A stretch of 64,000 nucleotides of DNA from Streptomyces minutiscleroticus (GCF_014650875.1 NZ_BMVU01000044.1:1-64000); one strand, 5' to 3'. Shown: positions 1 through 9,188, counted from the stretch's first letter. The notes: a model not told the origin generated them from the letters alone. Numbers and translations: made by a program.

Positions 1-441
1 GCCGAACACCACGACTGGCCCCAACCCACCCACACCGGAGCTCAAGCCGTCACCATCCAGCGACCACAACCCGCGAACCCGTAAAGCAACAGCATTGGGT
101 CTAAACGGGCGGTTGCCTCTGAAGTCTTGTTCCGGCAGCGGCCGGGTTCACCGTGCTGAGGGCTGCGTGACCTCATGTGCGGTGCAGGCGTTGAACGGTG
201 GGCTTCGTGTGCCTGGGGGTCATCCATGACGGATACACGAACCGAGAGGGCTCGCACCCGCTGTTCCGCTCGGGTACGATCCCTCGCTCTCCTCCTCGTG
301 CACAGACACGGCCGGACACGGCTCACAGCCCCGGCCGCGGACATCGCCGACGGCCGAAGCGCGCTCTGTGTTCTCCGGCATCCGCCGCCCGCCCGCCTCC
401 GCCACCTGTCGCCCGGCACCAGTGACCGTTCAGGAACAGGA
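1..441. other. No gene recognised at left edge
   Basis: Open frames here have no recognisable family and look like chance frames in GC-rich DNA. The stretch is downstream of the minus-strand STAS gene that ends at 442. I see no RNA gene and no clear terminator. Confidence 0.4.
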
Positions 442-828
442 TCAGGCGTGCAGGGCGTGCCGGAGGTCGGGATAGCAGCCGAGGAGACCGGCGAGACCAC
501 TGAGTTCAAGGATGCGCTGGACGGGAGGTTGCGGGCCGGCCAGGCGGAGCCATCCGGAGGTGTCGCGCAGGACGCGGTAGGCAGCGACCAGGGCGTTGAT
601 GCCGCTGGAGTCCAGGAAGGTCACCCCGCCCAGGTCGACCACGATGCGTGGGGCGGGATCAGCGGTGTCGGCGGTGAGGGCCTGGCGCAGCCGCCCGGCG
701 CTGCCCAGGTCGACCTCGCCCTGTAAGCGCACGATGGTGCCGGCCTGGGTGACGGTACGGATCACACAGAGCCGACTGGGGCCTGTCGTATTGCGAAAGT
801 CGATTGCATACCCCTGTGCCTTGGTCAA
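442..828 (-). CDS. STAS-domain anti-sigma factor antagonist
   Basis: A single-domain STAS protein of the SpoIIAA/RsbV type, 128 residues if the TTG at 826-828 is the start. Residues 31-128 follow the family pattern: the strand with GEVD near 37-40, the DSSG motif at 73-76 that carries the serine phosphorylated in partner switching, and a C-terminal helix ending in the YPDLRHALH tail also seen in other copies here. In the family the unphosphorylated form binds an HATPase anti-sigma kinase and frees a sigma factor; being phosphorylatable, this one should be a switchable antagonist. No Shine-Dalgarno sequence precedes the TTG, and an internal GTG near residue 22 is an alternative start, so the N-terminus is uncertain. 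It is one of eight STAS genes in 12 kb. Confidence 0.85.
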   Translation of the reverse strand: MTKAQGYAIDFRNTTGPSRLCVIRTVTQAGTIVRLQGEVDLGSAGRLRQALTADTADPAPRIVVDLGGVTFLDSSGINALVAAYRVLRDTSGWLRLAGPQPPVQRILELSGLAGLLGCYPDLRHALHA

Positions 829-1234
829 TGGATGGTCCGTCCGCGCTGGTCATGGACGCGCGGCTCTTCAACCCTAGGCGGGCACCAGGCGCGTGGCCCA
901 TCCATGTGCCCTGTGAACACTCCTTTGACCATGGTTTGCGTGCCGCACAACAGTGCGCACCACGCGGGAGCGTGCGGCCCGGGCGGGCGCACCCGGCACA
1001 GCATGACCCGCCACAGGGAAGGGCCGTTGGGCACGGCGTTGCACAACTGAAGATCATCCATGGCCACCAGCGCACCGCGGAAGGAGGGCCCGAGACGAAC
1101 CGGTCCCGTCATGGGCCCTCCTGCTTTCCTTTTCGCCGGCTGCGCCACCACTCGGGCCCCGCTCACCTGCCGCCGCACATTCCCGCCCCCCCGGCCCTCG
1201 GCCCTGGCTTCCGGGCGCTGTCCGGGACCCGGGA
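829..1234. other. Spacer without a recognised gene
   Basis: About 400 bases between two minus-strand STAS genes. None of the six frames resembles a known family. It probably holds the promoter of the STAS gene ending at 442. Confidence 0.35.
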
Positions 1235-1603
1235 TCAGGCGTGAAGGGCGTGCTGAAGATCGGGATGGCAGGGGATGAGAGTGTCCAGGCCGACGAGCTC
1301 GATGGCGCGCAGCGCGGCGTCCGGGCAGCCGGCCAGGCGCAGCCAGCCGCCGGCCGCTGCGGCGGTGCGGTGGGCCTTGATGAGGACGTTCAGGCCGCTG
1401 GAGTCCAAAAAGCTCACGCCGGAGAAGTCCAGCACCGTCCGCGGGACCGCGGTGGCGTCCTCGGTCAGCAGCGCCTGGGTCAGCTGCGGGCAGGTGGCGT
1501 GGTCGATCTCGCCGGCTACCGCGACGATGCGGACGGCGTCGACGGTCTTCGTGGTGATGGACAGCTGTCTGGGGCGTGGGGCCGATCCGCTGGTGTGGGT
1601 CAT
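1235..1603 (-). CDS. STAS-domain anti-sigma factor antagonist
   Basis: A 122-residue single STAS protein. Start chosen at the ATG at 1601-1603, preceded by a good GAGGAG ribosome site. The GEID strand is at 31-34, and FLDSSG (65-70) holds the family phosphorylation serine. The C-terminal tail HPDLQHALHA resembles that of the STAS protein at 442-828, so the two are probably paralogues. It is expected to be a cytoplasmic partner of an HATPase anti-sigma kinase; a candidate kinase begins 217 bp away on the opposite strand, at 1820. The region between them would hold divergent promoters. Confidence 0.9.
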   Translation of the reverse strand: MTHTSGSAPRPRQLSITTKTVDAVRIVAVAGEIDHATCPQLTQALLTEDATAVPRTVLDFSGVSFLDSSGLNVLIKAHRTAAAAGGWLRLAGCPDAALRAIELVGLDTLIPCHPDLQHALHA

Positions 1604-1819
1604 GCTCTCCTCAAGCGCGCGGTGCTCCGGAACACGGCGCGCCGGACAGGGTCTGGGTCGAAGCTTCGCCGCACGGGTGCGATCCGATGCTATCGAGGCC
1701 AGGCCGCCACCTCGATGTCCGGGCCGATGGAGTATGCGGGAGAGGATTTCGGGTACGCAGGCGCCACAGAGCGGGGGGTGGAACAGCACGTGACACACGC
1801 ACCCGAAGGCGAGGACGCC

Positions 1820-2260
1820 ATGGTGCCCGGACCTCCCCACTCGAAGGCCTGCGTCGTCCTGGACGGCGACGACTCCTGCATCGCCTTCGCCCGCCACTGG
1901 ACCGTCGACTACCTCACCCAGCTCAAGGACGACCACGGCCCGGCCGTGTCCGAGCGCGCCCGGGACCTGGCCCAGCTGGTGGTCAGCGAACTGGTTACCA
2001 ACGCCTACAAGCATGCCCCCGGCCCCGCCCGCATGGAACTGCACGCCACCGGCGATCGGCTGCACATCACCGTCTGCGACAGCCAGCCCGTCCTGCCCTC
2101 CGCGCGCGCTGCCGATCCCGAACGCGTCGGCCAGCACGGTCTGGAAATCGTCGCCGCCATCACCGACAGCCTCGACATCCAGCCCGAGGCGGGCGGCAAG
2201 TGCATCACCGCCCGCCTCCCCCTCACCGACACCCCCACCACAACCGGCAAGGCTGTCTGA
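1820..2260 (+). CDS. Anti-sigma regulatory factor, HATPase_c_2 serine kinase
   Basis: A 146-residue RsbW/SpoIIAB-like HATPase. The N-box reads SELVTNAYKHA at 56-66, the conserved Asp of the G1 box lies in TVCDSQP (84-90), and the GQHGLEIV segment at 104-111 is the ATP lid. Such proteins bind a sigma factor or phosphorylate a STAS partner. The ATG at 1820 was chosen because GAGG lies 5 nt upstream; in-frame alternatives are GTG 1778 and ATG 1727. It is divergent from the STAS gene at 1235-1603 and is its most likely partner. No sigma gene adjoins it, so the target cannot be named. Confidence 0.88.
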   Translation: MVPGPPHSKACVVLDGDDSCIAFARHWTVDYLTQLKDDHGPAVSERARDLAQLVVSELVTNAYKHAPGPARMELHATGDRLHITVCDSQPVLPSARAADPERVGQHGLEIVAAITDSLDIQPEAGGKCITARLPLTDTPTTTGKAV

Positions 2261-3500
2261 ACAGGGGCGTACAGGCACAGCGGTCGTCCGGGTCCCGGCG
2301 GGGGCCACGGCATCCGCACGGGCGTACCAGCCGGCCTCCCAAGACCAGACCGCGCAACCGGGCGCCCGGAAGCGGACCATGCCGGGGGTGCCCGCGCACA
2401 CCGGGACGAGACAGGAGCAGGACCGGCCGGCGGCAAGCGGCGGTGCCGACAGGCGCGTGCGCACGCTGCCGTCGCCCCACAGAGGCAAGCGTGCCGGGAT
2501 CCGCCTGCTCATGCTTACGAGGGAAAACAAAGTCCAGCGCACCCCCAACCGGCCAGGCCAGCAGGTACGTACCGGCTGTTGTGTGATCATCCGGCACCTG
2601 GAGACCTCCGGCCGTCCGGGCACACTGGCCAGTGCTGCCGCGCGCAGATCTGGCAGCGCCGGGGCGGTTGTCGCCGTTTTCCCTGGCCGCTGCTGCGACC
2701 GCCCCGACTCCTTCCCGCACCGGCCCGTCCACACGCGCGCACGTGGCCGTGCCCGCGCCCGGGGCGTGCCACCACAGGCGCACGGCCAAACCGGTGCACC
2801 CGGCGCGGCGTGACCCGGCCCAGGAGCGTCCGTTGGACAAGCGGTCGCACCGATGGGCACGGCAGCCGTGCGACCAGGTGCGGCCCGGGATTGCGCCAGC
2901 TCCCGGGCCGCACCCTTGCTTCCCGAGCCCCTGTACGGACATGCAGGCGCAGCAGCACGACGGTTTCCAGCGGGAGAGATCAGCGCGGGGCGAGGGCGGG
3001 CCCAGGTACGGGAGAGGGCCGGAAACGCCACCGCGGCGCCGGCGCAGCAGATGTCTTCCCGGCCGGAAGCAGCCGTAACGCGCAGACCGGACCACCGAAC
3101 CGGATTCCGCTGTGTGCCGACGTCCGTGAAATCGCAGGACATCGGCGCGCACGAGGTCGTGCGCCCGGGCGCCGCGCGCCGAGCCGGGCGTGACCTGCCA
3201 CGGGGATGAACCGTTGGAGCAGGCGTCGCACGGCGCGCGCAGCACAGAGCCCTCATCGAGGGCCTTGCGCATCAGGAAATCCTATTGTTTCGTCGCAGAT
3301 CGGGCTCGATGGGGTGTCACATGCCACTGCGGAATGGGCAGAAGCGCCTCGCAGAGTCGCGGGTTTGCGAGAGGTTTCCTGCAAGCGGCCTTGGGGGCAC
3401 AACGGACGCAATCCGAACCTTTCGCAGAAGCTGCGCAGCTGGTCGTTTACGACCAGCACCGTCCGCGGCAGTCGTCACGCTGGAAGGGTGTGAGCATCTG
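2261..3500. other. 1.2-kb stretch without a supported gene
   Basis: Very long minus-strand frames run through this region, but their residue composition (Arg/Pro/Gly rich) is that of antisense or random GC-rich frames, and no motif is visible. The stretch from about 3270 is less GC-rich and should contain the promoter of the STAS/MEDS operon starting at 3501. Confidence 0.35.
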
Positions 3501-3971
3501 ATGGCTGGTCGACGCACTATGCCAGAATCCGCAGAGGAGCAAAGCCTTCCGCAGCCGACGCCGGGCTCGATGCCGTCGAGCCATCCGGCTGACGGGCATC
3601 GAGAAAGTCCGCGCATGGACGCCTCACCCGCCGCGGACCGGCCCGTTCCGGCGGTGCCGGCACGCGCTGCTTTTGAGGTGCACGTGTTGCCCGACCGTCC
3701 CGGGATTCGAGCCGGTGGCGAGATCAGCACAGCCACTGGTTCTGTCTGGCGAGAGGCCCTGTCACAGCTGGCCCGCCGGCACACAGGGGTGTCGTATGTG
3801 GACCTGTCGGACGTAGCCTTCGTGGATGTGGCCGCAGTGACAGCGCTGGCGGTCACCGCCCTGAACCTGCCAGAGGGCCGGATGGTGGTGGAGCATCCGC
3901 CACCACAGCTGTCGCGGGTACTGCAGATGTTCTGGCCGGGCCAGAACCGGATCGAGGTGAGGCCACGATGA
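3501..3971 (+). CDS. STAS-like protein lacking the phospho-serine
   Basis: A 156-residue protein. The first 55 residues are low-complexity Pro/Ala-rich; residues about 58-156 form a STAS-like domain (GGEIST strand, then VDLSDVAFVDVAAVTAL). The usual D-S-S/T-G motif is replaced by DVAA, so the phosphorylated serine is absent; it would act as a constitutive or non-switchable partner. The start is uncertain: ATG 3501 has GGAAGG about 13 nt upstream, while ATG 3615 would remove the disordered leader. The stop overlaps the start of the MEDS-HATPase gene (ATGA at 3968-3971), so the two are translationally coupled and probably bind each other. Confidence 0.75.
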   Translation: MAGRRTMPESAEEQSLPQPTPGSMPSSHPADGHRESPRMDASPAADRPVPAVPARAAFEVHVLPDRPGIRAGGEISTATGSVWREALSQLARRHTGVSYVDLSDVAFVDVAAVTALAVTALNLPEGRMVVEHPPPQLSRVLQMFWPGQNRIEVRPR

Positions 3972-4897
3972 GCGCGGCAGTGGCCGACGAGGCATTCGAG
4001 CATCCCGCGCTGTTCTACAGCAGCAAGCAGGAGTACACCGAGCAGACGGTGGCCTTCGTGCGGGAGGGCCTGGCCGCGGGCGAGCCGGTGGCGGTGGCGG
4101 TTCCGGGCCCGAATCTGGAGCTGATCAAGACGGCGCTGGCGGCAAGCGCCGAGGATCTGCTGCTGGTGGACATGGAGCGGGCCGGCCGCAATCCGGGACG
4201 GATCATCCCCGGGGTGCTCAGGCACTTCGCCGACGCGCACGCCGAGGCGCGCGTGCGGATCATCGGTGAGCCGATCTGGGCGGGCCGCTCCCCGGTGGAG
4301 TACCCGGCGTGCGCGCAGCACGAGGCGCTGATCAATGCCGCTTTCGAGGGCCGGGCGGCGATCATTCTGTGCCCCTATGACGAGTCGCGGTTGGAGGAGC
4401 AGGTGCTGGCCGATGCGCGGATCACCCATCCCACCCTCATCCGCGCCGGACAGGAGGAGGTCAGTGACGTCTACGACTGGCAGGAGGTGGTCGCCCGGTA
4501 CAACCAGGCATTGCCGCCCGCGCCGCACGCCGCGACCTTCTCCTACGAAGCCGAAGACCTGCCCCGGGTCCGCCACTTCGCCGTCGAGCAGGCCGTACGG
4601 CTGGGGCTGACCGGAGGGCGCCTGCAGGATGCACAGCTGGCGGTGGCGGAGCTGACCACCAACAGCGTCCTGCACGGCGGCGGCAGGGGAACGCTGGCGA
4701 TCTGGGCCCACGACGGCCAGGTCGTCGTCGAGGTCCGCGACGCCGGCCATCTGAGCGACCCACTCGCCGGGCGCAGACCGCCACAGCCCAGGCAGATCGG
4801 CGGCCGCGGCCTGATGCTGGTCCACTACGTATCCGACCTGGTACGCGTGCACACCGGCACCGAGGGCACGACCGTGCGCTTCTACCTCACCATCTGA
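3968..4897 (+). CDS. MEDS-domain sensor fused to HATPase anti-sigma kinase
   Basis: A 309-residue two-domain protein. Residues about 12-175 match the MEDS (DcmR-like) sensory domain, including HPALFYSSKQEY near the start and a central ERAGRNPGRI segment. Residues about 190-309 are an HATPase_c_2 domain with the N-box AELTTNSVLHGG at about 226-237 and the G-box GGRGLMLV near 278-285. The arrangement is known from actinobacterial anti-sigma kinases that couple an unknown signal (the MEDS ligand is not established) to a STAS partner. It is coupled by a 4-bp overlap to the STAS-like protein upstream, which is its obvious partner. Confidence 0.88.
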   Translation: MSAAVADEAFEHPALFYSSKQEYTEQTVAFVREGLAAGEPVAVAVPGPNLELIKTALAASAEDLLLVDMERAGRNPGRIIPGVLRHFADAHAEARVRIIGEPIWAGRSPVEYPACAQHEALINAAFEGRAAIILCPYDESRLEEQVLADARITHPTLIRAGQEEVSDVYDWQEVVARYNQALPPAPHAATFSYEAEDLPRVRHFAVEQAVRLGLTGGRLQDAQLAVAELTTNSVLHGGGRGTLAIWAHDGQVVVEVRDAGHLSDPLAGRRPPQPRQIGGRGLMLVHYVSDLVRVHTGTEGTTVRFYLTI

Positions 4898-5081
4898 AAA
4901 AGGCAAGCAGTTCGTCGCGGATATGCCCTCGGCACCGCGCGCGGCACGGCACTGCACTGCACTGCACTGCACTGCACTGCACTGAGAAACGATTCCCCAG
5001 CCAGAGCACCGCCTTCCCTTCGCCCCACCGCTCGCAGACCTGCCATCGCACCAGCACGTCGCAGGCACGACAGGACCAGCT
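4898..5081. repeat. Intergenic DNA holding (CACTG)7 microsatellite
   Basis: Positions 4950-4984 are seven perfect tandem copies of CACTG. They lie about 50 bp after the stop of the MEDS-HATPase gene. Pentanucleotide arrays of this purity are unusual in Streptomyces DNA and prone to slippage. The array is outside any supported coding frame. The rest of the stretch shows nothing else. Confidence 0.9.
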
Positions 5082-5246
5082 ATGCACAACCAGGCCATCC
5101 AGCTCGGCCAACCAGGCACGCGGCCAGTCCCCAGCCGTAAGCGCGTGAGCGCGGCCGGCGCCAGACGAGCCGGGATCCGCAAAACCGCATACGAACGCAA
5201 CGGCAAGGACACGCTGCTGCTTTTGCAGGCCGAGGCCGGGCATTGA
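5082..5246 (+). CDS. Possible 54-residue basic peptide
   Basis: A short ATG frame with AGGA 6 nt upstream. The peptide is Arg/Lys-rich in the middle (around residues 18-45) and ends LLLLQAEAGH. About 80 percent of third codon positions are G or C, lower than in neighbouring real genes. No family is recognised. It could be a chance frame. Confidence 0.25.
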   Translation: MHNQAIQLGQPGTRPVPSRKRVSAAGARRAGIRKTAYERNGKDTLLLLQAEAGH

Positions 5247-5654
5247 GCCTTAGCACGTTTGTCCGGCTTTGCGCCATGCGCGATGATTTCCGTTCGCTGC
5301 CCATACAACCTCGGCGCGCGGCACAGGAAGAGAGAACTTGTCGTGCAGGACCGTGTGGTGAGGGATGTACATCGTCGTGGCGAGGGCGGACCAGTGCTCT
5401 GGCGGCTATCCGCATCAGGGGTTCGGGCGTAGGCTGCAGGTAGTCCGTGAACCATCGGCCGTCCGTTGCTACGGCGCCGTGGTCCGACGATCGCTCGGGG
5501 CCCAAGGGGCGCTCCTACGTCAGCGGCTGTCTTCTGCGGGATCCTTGAAGCCCGCCTTTTCGGCACCGTCCGAGGAACCGCCGCGGCCCCCTCTCGTGAC
5601 ATCTCGGGAGCCCCTCACTTTCCCGGCAGTGCATGGCTTTAGGGAATCCTGGTC
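5247..5654. other. Upstream region of the next STAS gene
   Basis: No gene recognised. It should contain the promoter of the STAS-like gene at 5655; I see no clear -35/-10 pair. Confidence 0.3.
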
Positions 5655-5996
5655 ATGACCGACCACTACATCGACGACCTCATGTTCATCACGCCCCTGG
5701 GACATGCACCGGGCATCAGGCTCTTCGGCCAGGTCACAGCCGCTCACAAAAGCCCCGTCACCCTGGCCGTGCTGCACTGCCACGGACAGCACCAGGACAC
5801 CACCGACGTCACCGTCGACCTCACCGGCGTCCACTACCTCTCCCAGGACGCACTCAAAGCCCTGATCGACGTCGCCCGCGCCCTGCCCCCCTCCTTGCGC
5901 CTGACCCTGCGGGCACGCCCCGAACTCGGCCTGCCCGAGCGGCTCGCCACCCACGGCTGGCACGAGATGGACAACCTCCAGGTCAACGAAGACTGA
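5655..5996 (+). CDS. STAS-like protein without phospho-serine
   Basis: A 113-residue protein resembling the small STAS proteins that accompany MEDS-HATPase kinases. The N-terminal MTDHYIDDLMFITPLG leads into a STAS fold with VTVDLTGVHYLSQDALKALI at 54-73. The position of the family serine is occupied by QDA, so phosphorylation at the usual place is not expected. An AGGGA sequence lies about 9 nt before the ATG. It stands alone, with a kilobase of apparently empty DNA downstream, and may be a partner of the MEDS-HATPase encoded 0.8 kb upstream. Confidence 0.7.
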   Translation: MTDHYIDDLMFITPLGHAPGIRLFGQVTAAHKSPVTLAVLHCHGQHQDTTDVTVDLTGVHYLSQDALKALIDVARALPPSLRLTLRARPELGLPERLATHGWHEMDNLQVNED

Positions 5997-7118
5997 ACGC
6001 GCCCCCACGGTCACGGCAGGCCACAAAGACACACGCCGCGCGCGATTCGGGCGGTCCCCGACAGATGGCGCGTCGGCAGCGACCACTCCGGCACAGAACC
6101 GCCGGGGCCGAAGCCGGCTTCGGCAGACCGGCCCCGCCCCGCCCCACTTCCTCGCCACCGTCGGCGTGCACGACCACCACGGCCGTGCTGCCCTTGCACG
6201 AAGGAGTCCCACGGAACTTCGGCCTCGTCCAGCCCTCAGGGCACTGCGCGCCCGCCAGGACTCCGAAACGCCCTCTTGGGGCCCGCCTGACCTGACGATC
6301 CTGGCGCTACGGCAACGGCCGGCAGCGTGCCGCACCCATCGAGCAGGGCGTGACGGACAGGCCGGGACGGTGGGTCCTGCACACCTCCCCAGGCCGCAGA
6401 GCCCACCGCCTTTACCCACGCTACGAAGGACGTTCCCGTCCCGCACGCGGGAGACCGGATCTGGGCACGACCGGCCGGATGCTTCCCGCACCTGACAGAA
6501 GCCGGACCGCTTCTCGTCGTCCGACCTCACCGTTATCAGCCCCTGCGAGCCGTTGCCGTTCTTGTTGTGGTCGGCGACGACCACCGCACCGTCATCGCAC
6601 AGCACCAGCAGTGAAAGCTGTTCGTCTATCCGTGGGCGCTTCGCATGGCGTAGCCGATGCCGCTCGGCTGCACAGTGGTGCTCAAGGCGGCGCGGCGCCA
6701 AGGTGTGGGCAGTGCCAGACGGCGCCCCGGGCTATCCCTTCCGGTGGCGGCTCATGGGCAGGGACGGACCTTGGACCGGGGCTGCCCGGCCTGCGTGAGG
6801 CAGGCCGGGTTCCTCGTCACTACGGGGGTCGGGACGACTGCCTGTCGCCGGCCGGGCAGAGGGAGACCCTTTCAGGAGGCAGCTCAGCAACCAGGCGGTA
6901 AGGCTGTGCGGCGGTTCCTGCCGCGCCCTTGCTCGCTCGGCTTGTGCCGGCTCCTGAGCGCGGTCGCCTTCACCACGGCGGTGCGTGGACGGCCGCTTGA
7001 TGAGCCGGGGTACGTCCGTACCGGCGATCAGTGCGATATGGGCAAAACCTCGCCGCCTGGCCTACCTCGGCCCTACGCTGCCGGGCAGACACAGGCGCCT
7101 ATTTCAGATGGGTAAAGC
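5997..7118. other. 1.1-kb stretch without a supported gene
   Basis: Both strands were read in all frames. One minus-strand stretch around 6480-6650 looks slightly protein-like, but it has no start context or family. I see no RNA gene or repeat. Confidence 0.3.
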
Positions 7119-7922
7119 ATGCAATGGTCCGAGCTGGTACCTGATTTGCGGTTCGCCCTCACGCGCGGCGAGGAGCAGACCACCCTGCATCTGGCCGGTG
7201 AGCTCGATGTCGCCGCGGCCCTGGCGCTGTTCCGCCGGCTGCCGCTGCCCACGATGTGCTCGCGACGGCTGGTGCTGGATGTGAGCCGGGTGACGTTCTG
7301 CGACCTGGCCGGGGTGGACGTGCTGCTGGCCCTGCACCACCAGGCCGCCGCCAGCGGCGGGCAACTGGACCTGAAGGTCGCCCACAGCGCGGTGCTGCGC
7401 GCCCTGGCCCGCAGCGGGGAGACGGCCGCGGTGGAACTGGCCCGCGCCTGCACCGCCCGGATGCGCCGGGAGCACCACCCCGACCAGCGTCTGCTGCACC
7501 AGGCGATGGTCATGGCCCTGCGCCTGACCGAGACGTCACTCGGCACCGCCCAGATCTGGGACGCACAAGCCCAAACCCTGCGCGTCGTGACCCAGCACGG
7601 CTTCCCCTCAGATGTGGTCTCCTTCTTCGAAACCGTCAACGGCGGCGAGTGCTCCTGCGGCAGCGCCGCCCTGAAGCACTCCCCCGTCTTCGTCGAAGAG
7701 GTCGCCGGCCACCCCTCCTACAGCGGCACCCCGGCCGCCGACGTCCTGGGCACCGTCCCCGTCGGCGCGGTGTCCTCCCTGCCCATCATCAACCCGAACA
7801 GCCAGCTGGTCGGTATGGTCTCCGTCCACCACGACCGGCCCAGCCGGTGGCCGGCCGAACAGCGCCGCCGCCTGCACACCCTCGCCCACGCCACCGGCCA
7901 ACTCGCCCAGCATTCGGCTTAG
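7119..7922 (+). CDS. STAS-GAF fusion protein
   Basis: A 267-residue protein with an N-terminal STAS domain (about 1-115) and a C-terminal GAF domain (about 125-262). In the STAS part the usual D-S-S-G is DLAG (62-65), so the phospho-acceptor serine is missing. The GAF part contains GECSCGSAALKHSPVFVEEV at 176-195, the pattern seen in actinobacterial GAF and GAF-ANTAR sensors, but no ANTAR or output helices follow. It would be a cytoplasmic ligand sensor whose STAS domain docks onto a partner. The ribosome site is weak (a GGG about 8 nt upstream of the ATG). It belongs to the 12-kb STAS array. Confidence 0.85.
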   Translation: MQWSELVPDLRFALTRGEEQTTLHLAGELDVAAALALFRRLPLPTMCSRRLVLDVSRVTFCDLAGVDVLLALHHQAAASGGQLDLKVAHSAVLRALARSGETAAVELARACTARMRREHHPDQRLLHQAMVMALRLTETSLGTAQIWDAQAQTLRVVTQHGFPSDVVSFFETVNGGECSCGSAALKHSPVFVEEVAGHPSYSGTPAADVLGTVPVGAVSSLPIINPNSQLVGMVSVHHDRPSRWPAEQRRRLHTLAHATGQLAQHSA

Positions 7923-8358
7923 CCCCACCGCCCCGGCCTGCCGCACTGTCATCTTCGGACGGCACATACCGTTCCCCCTGACGGCACCGGCGCAGGCTCA
8001 GCCCCGTGCCCGGCGGCGAGGCCGGCAGGACCGGCGCGGGGCGCGTCGCCCACAGGAGGGAGCCATGTGGTGGCCGGGGAGCGCGCCTGCACTCGGACGA
8101 AGGCGGGGCAGGCAGATCCTCCTTGCAGGGCGCGCGCAGCCGCTGACTACCCAAAGGGACGGCTGCCGCCCGGGTCCGGACGGTTTCGCGCCCGGGACGT
8201 CCCCGGCACTATGCGGTCGGCCGGTGCGGCCGCTCGTGACGACGCGGGGTGCGGGCCGGGCGTGTCCACGGCCCGCCTGCAGTCGGCGCCATGGACAGCG
8301 AACTGCGCGAGCCGCAGGAGTCGCGGTCCGGCGCCCCGAGGACGGCCCCGAACCGCGC
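7923..8358. other. No gene recognised
   Basis: GC-rich DNA with only low-complexity frames. It probably carries the promoter of the small gene starting at 8359. Confidence 0.3.
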
Positions 8359-8712
8359 GTGAGGACCTGGCCGCCGGGCGACCGCCCGGCCCTGGCGGTG
8401 CGGGCCCACGGCACGTGGCGCTACGCGGCAGTGACCTCCCGACAGGACTGGACCGACGGCAGCACGCACTACCGGGTCGCCGTCGACCTGAAAGGCGACA
8501 CCTCGGTGGTCTCGCGACTGTACCGCTGGCCCCGACCCGGCCCGCGCATCGCCCACGGCCCCACGCCGAGCCTGAGCACCCGGGAAACGCAACGGCATCG
8601 AGCAGGTCCTGAGCGCAGAGGCAGGGCGTGGTGCGAGGCACGGTCTGCACCGGCTGCTCATGGCGAAAATGGCAATCACAGCGGTTGCGGGCTCCGCGTC
8701 GGTACGCGGTGA
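8359..8712 (+). CDS. Small conserved-looking hypothetical protein
   Basis: A GTG-started frame of up to 117 residues whose first about 75 residues read like a compact beta-rich domain: WPPGDRPALAVRAHGTWRYA, then TSRQDWTDGSTHYRVAVDL. I recall similar short Streptomyces hypotheticals with the pattern W..GDRPA.....G.W.YA...ARQDW.DG. After about residue 80 the frame turns Arg/Ala-rich, so the true C-terminus may have been lost by a frameshift. The function is unknown. No clear ribosome site is visible. Confidence 0.45.
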   Translation: MRTWPPGDRPALAVRAHGTWRYAAVTSRQDWTDGSTHYRVAVDLKGDTSVVSRLYRWPRPGPRIAHGPTPSLSTRETQRHRAGPERRGRAWCEARSAPAAHGENGNHSGCGLRVGTR

Positions 8713-8966
8713 ACGGTGCGCGGGCAGGGTACGCACCGCCCGGCGCGGCCGTGCGCCGATGCGGAGTCTTCCCCGGCCGACGACCCTATGGCTTTGTATC
8801 TCAGCAGGGATGTCGTTGCGAGGTGGCTGCGGGAGACACCGTCCGGCCGAGGTCGCGATGCCGGTTCGTTTTGATGTCGCTCAAGGGCTTGCGAGGAGGG
8901 TGAGGTGTGCCGCTGCCGCAGGGAGCAACCTCAGGATGAGGTCCGCGCAGCCTGCCCGGCCGGATC

Positions 8967-9188
8967 TCATCTGCCGCGTCCGGCCGTTTTCGCTGCAGCG
9001 TGGGCCCGGCCCGCGACAAGCGCGCCGATCACGACGGCGAGGACGTAGACGGTGATGCCGGCCGTGGATCCGCCCGGCAGCCGGCCGAGCAGGCCGGCGT
9101 TGCCGTGGTCGACGAACTGGCGGATGGCTCCTTGCCCTCCGAGGGCGAGAAGGACCACCCCGAGGCCCTCGAGGATGCCGTACTTCAT
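8967..9188 (-). CDS. Small two-TM membrane protein
   Basis: A 73-residue protein starting at the ATG at 9186-9188 with AAAGGG 6 nt upstream. It has a hydrophobic segment at about 5-16 (GILEGLGVVLLALG), a polar region with Asp/His/Asn, and a second clear membrane helix at about 42-60 (AGITVYVLAVVIGALVAG), ending in a basic tail. It is divergent from a TetR gene, with a perfect palindrome between them at 9279-9300, which suggests it is the regulator's target. Function unknown; it may be a small stress-related membrane protein. Confidence 0.7.
   Translation of the reverse strand: MKYGILEGLGVVLLALGGQGAIRQFVDHGNAGLLGRLPGGSTAGITVYVLAVVIGALVAGRAHAAAKTAGRGR

Noticed and set aside
808..813. GGGTAT, a possible SigB-type -10, on the minus strand inside the first STAS gene
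   Set aside because: No matching -35 element at the right distance, and it lies inside the proposed coding region; too weak to list as a promoter.
2807..3235. Two vaguely similar stretches (2807-2850 and 3186-3230)
   Set aside because: Similarity is patchy (many mismatches) and may reflect GC-rich composition only.
1235..3256. 673-codon minus-strand open frame
   Set aside because: Only the last 122 codons (the STAS gene) are real. The upstream part is Arg/Pro/Gly-rich without motifs and is a chance open frame in GC-rich DNA.
3317..5602. 761-codon minus-strand open frame
   Set aside because: It is antisense to the MEDS-HATPase operon, with no ribosome site or family resemblance.
6480..6650. 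Minus-strand frame with RIDEQLSLLVLCDDGAVVVA
   Set aside because: A short hydrophobic stretch without ribosome site, family or conserved context.
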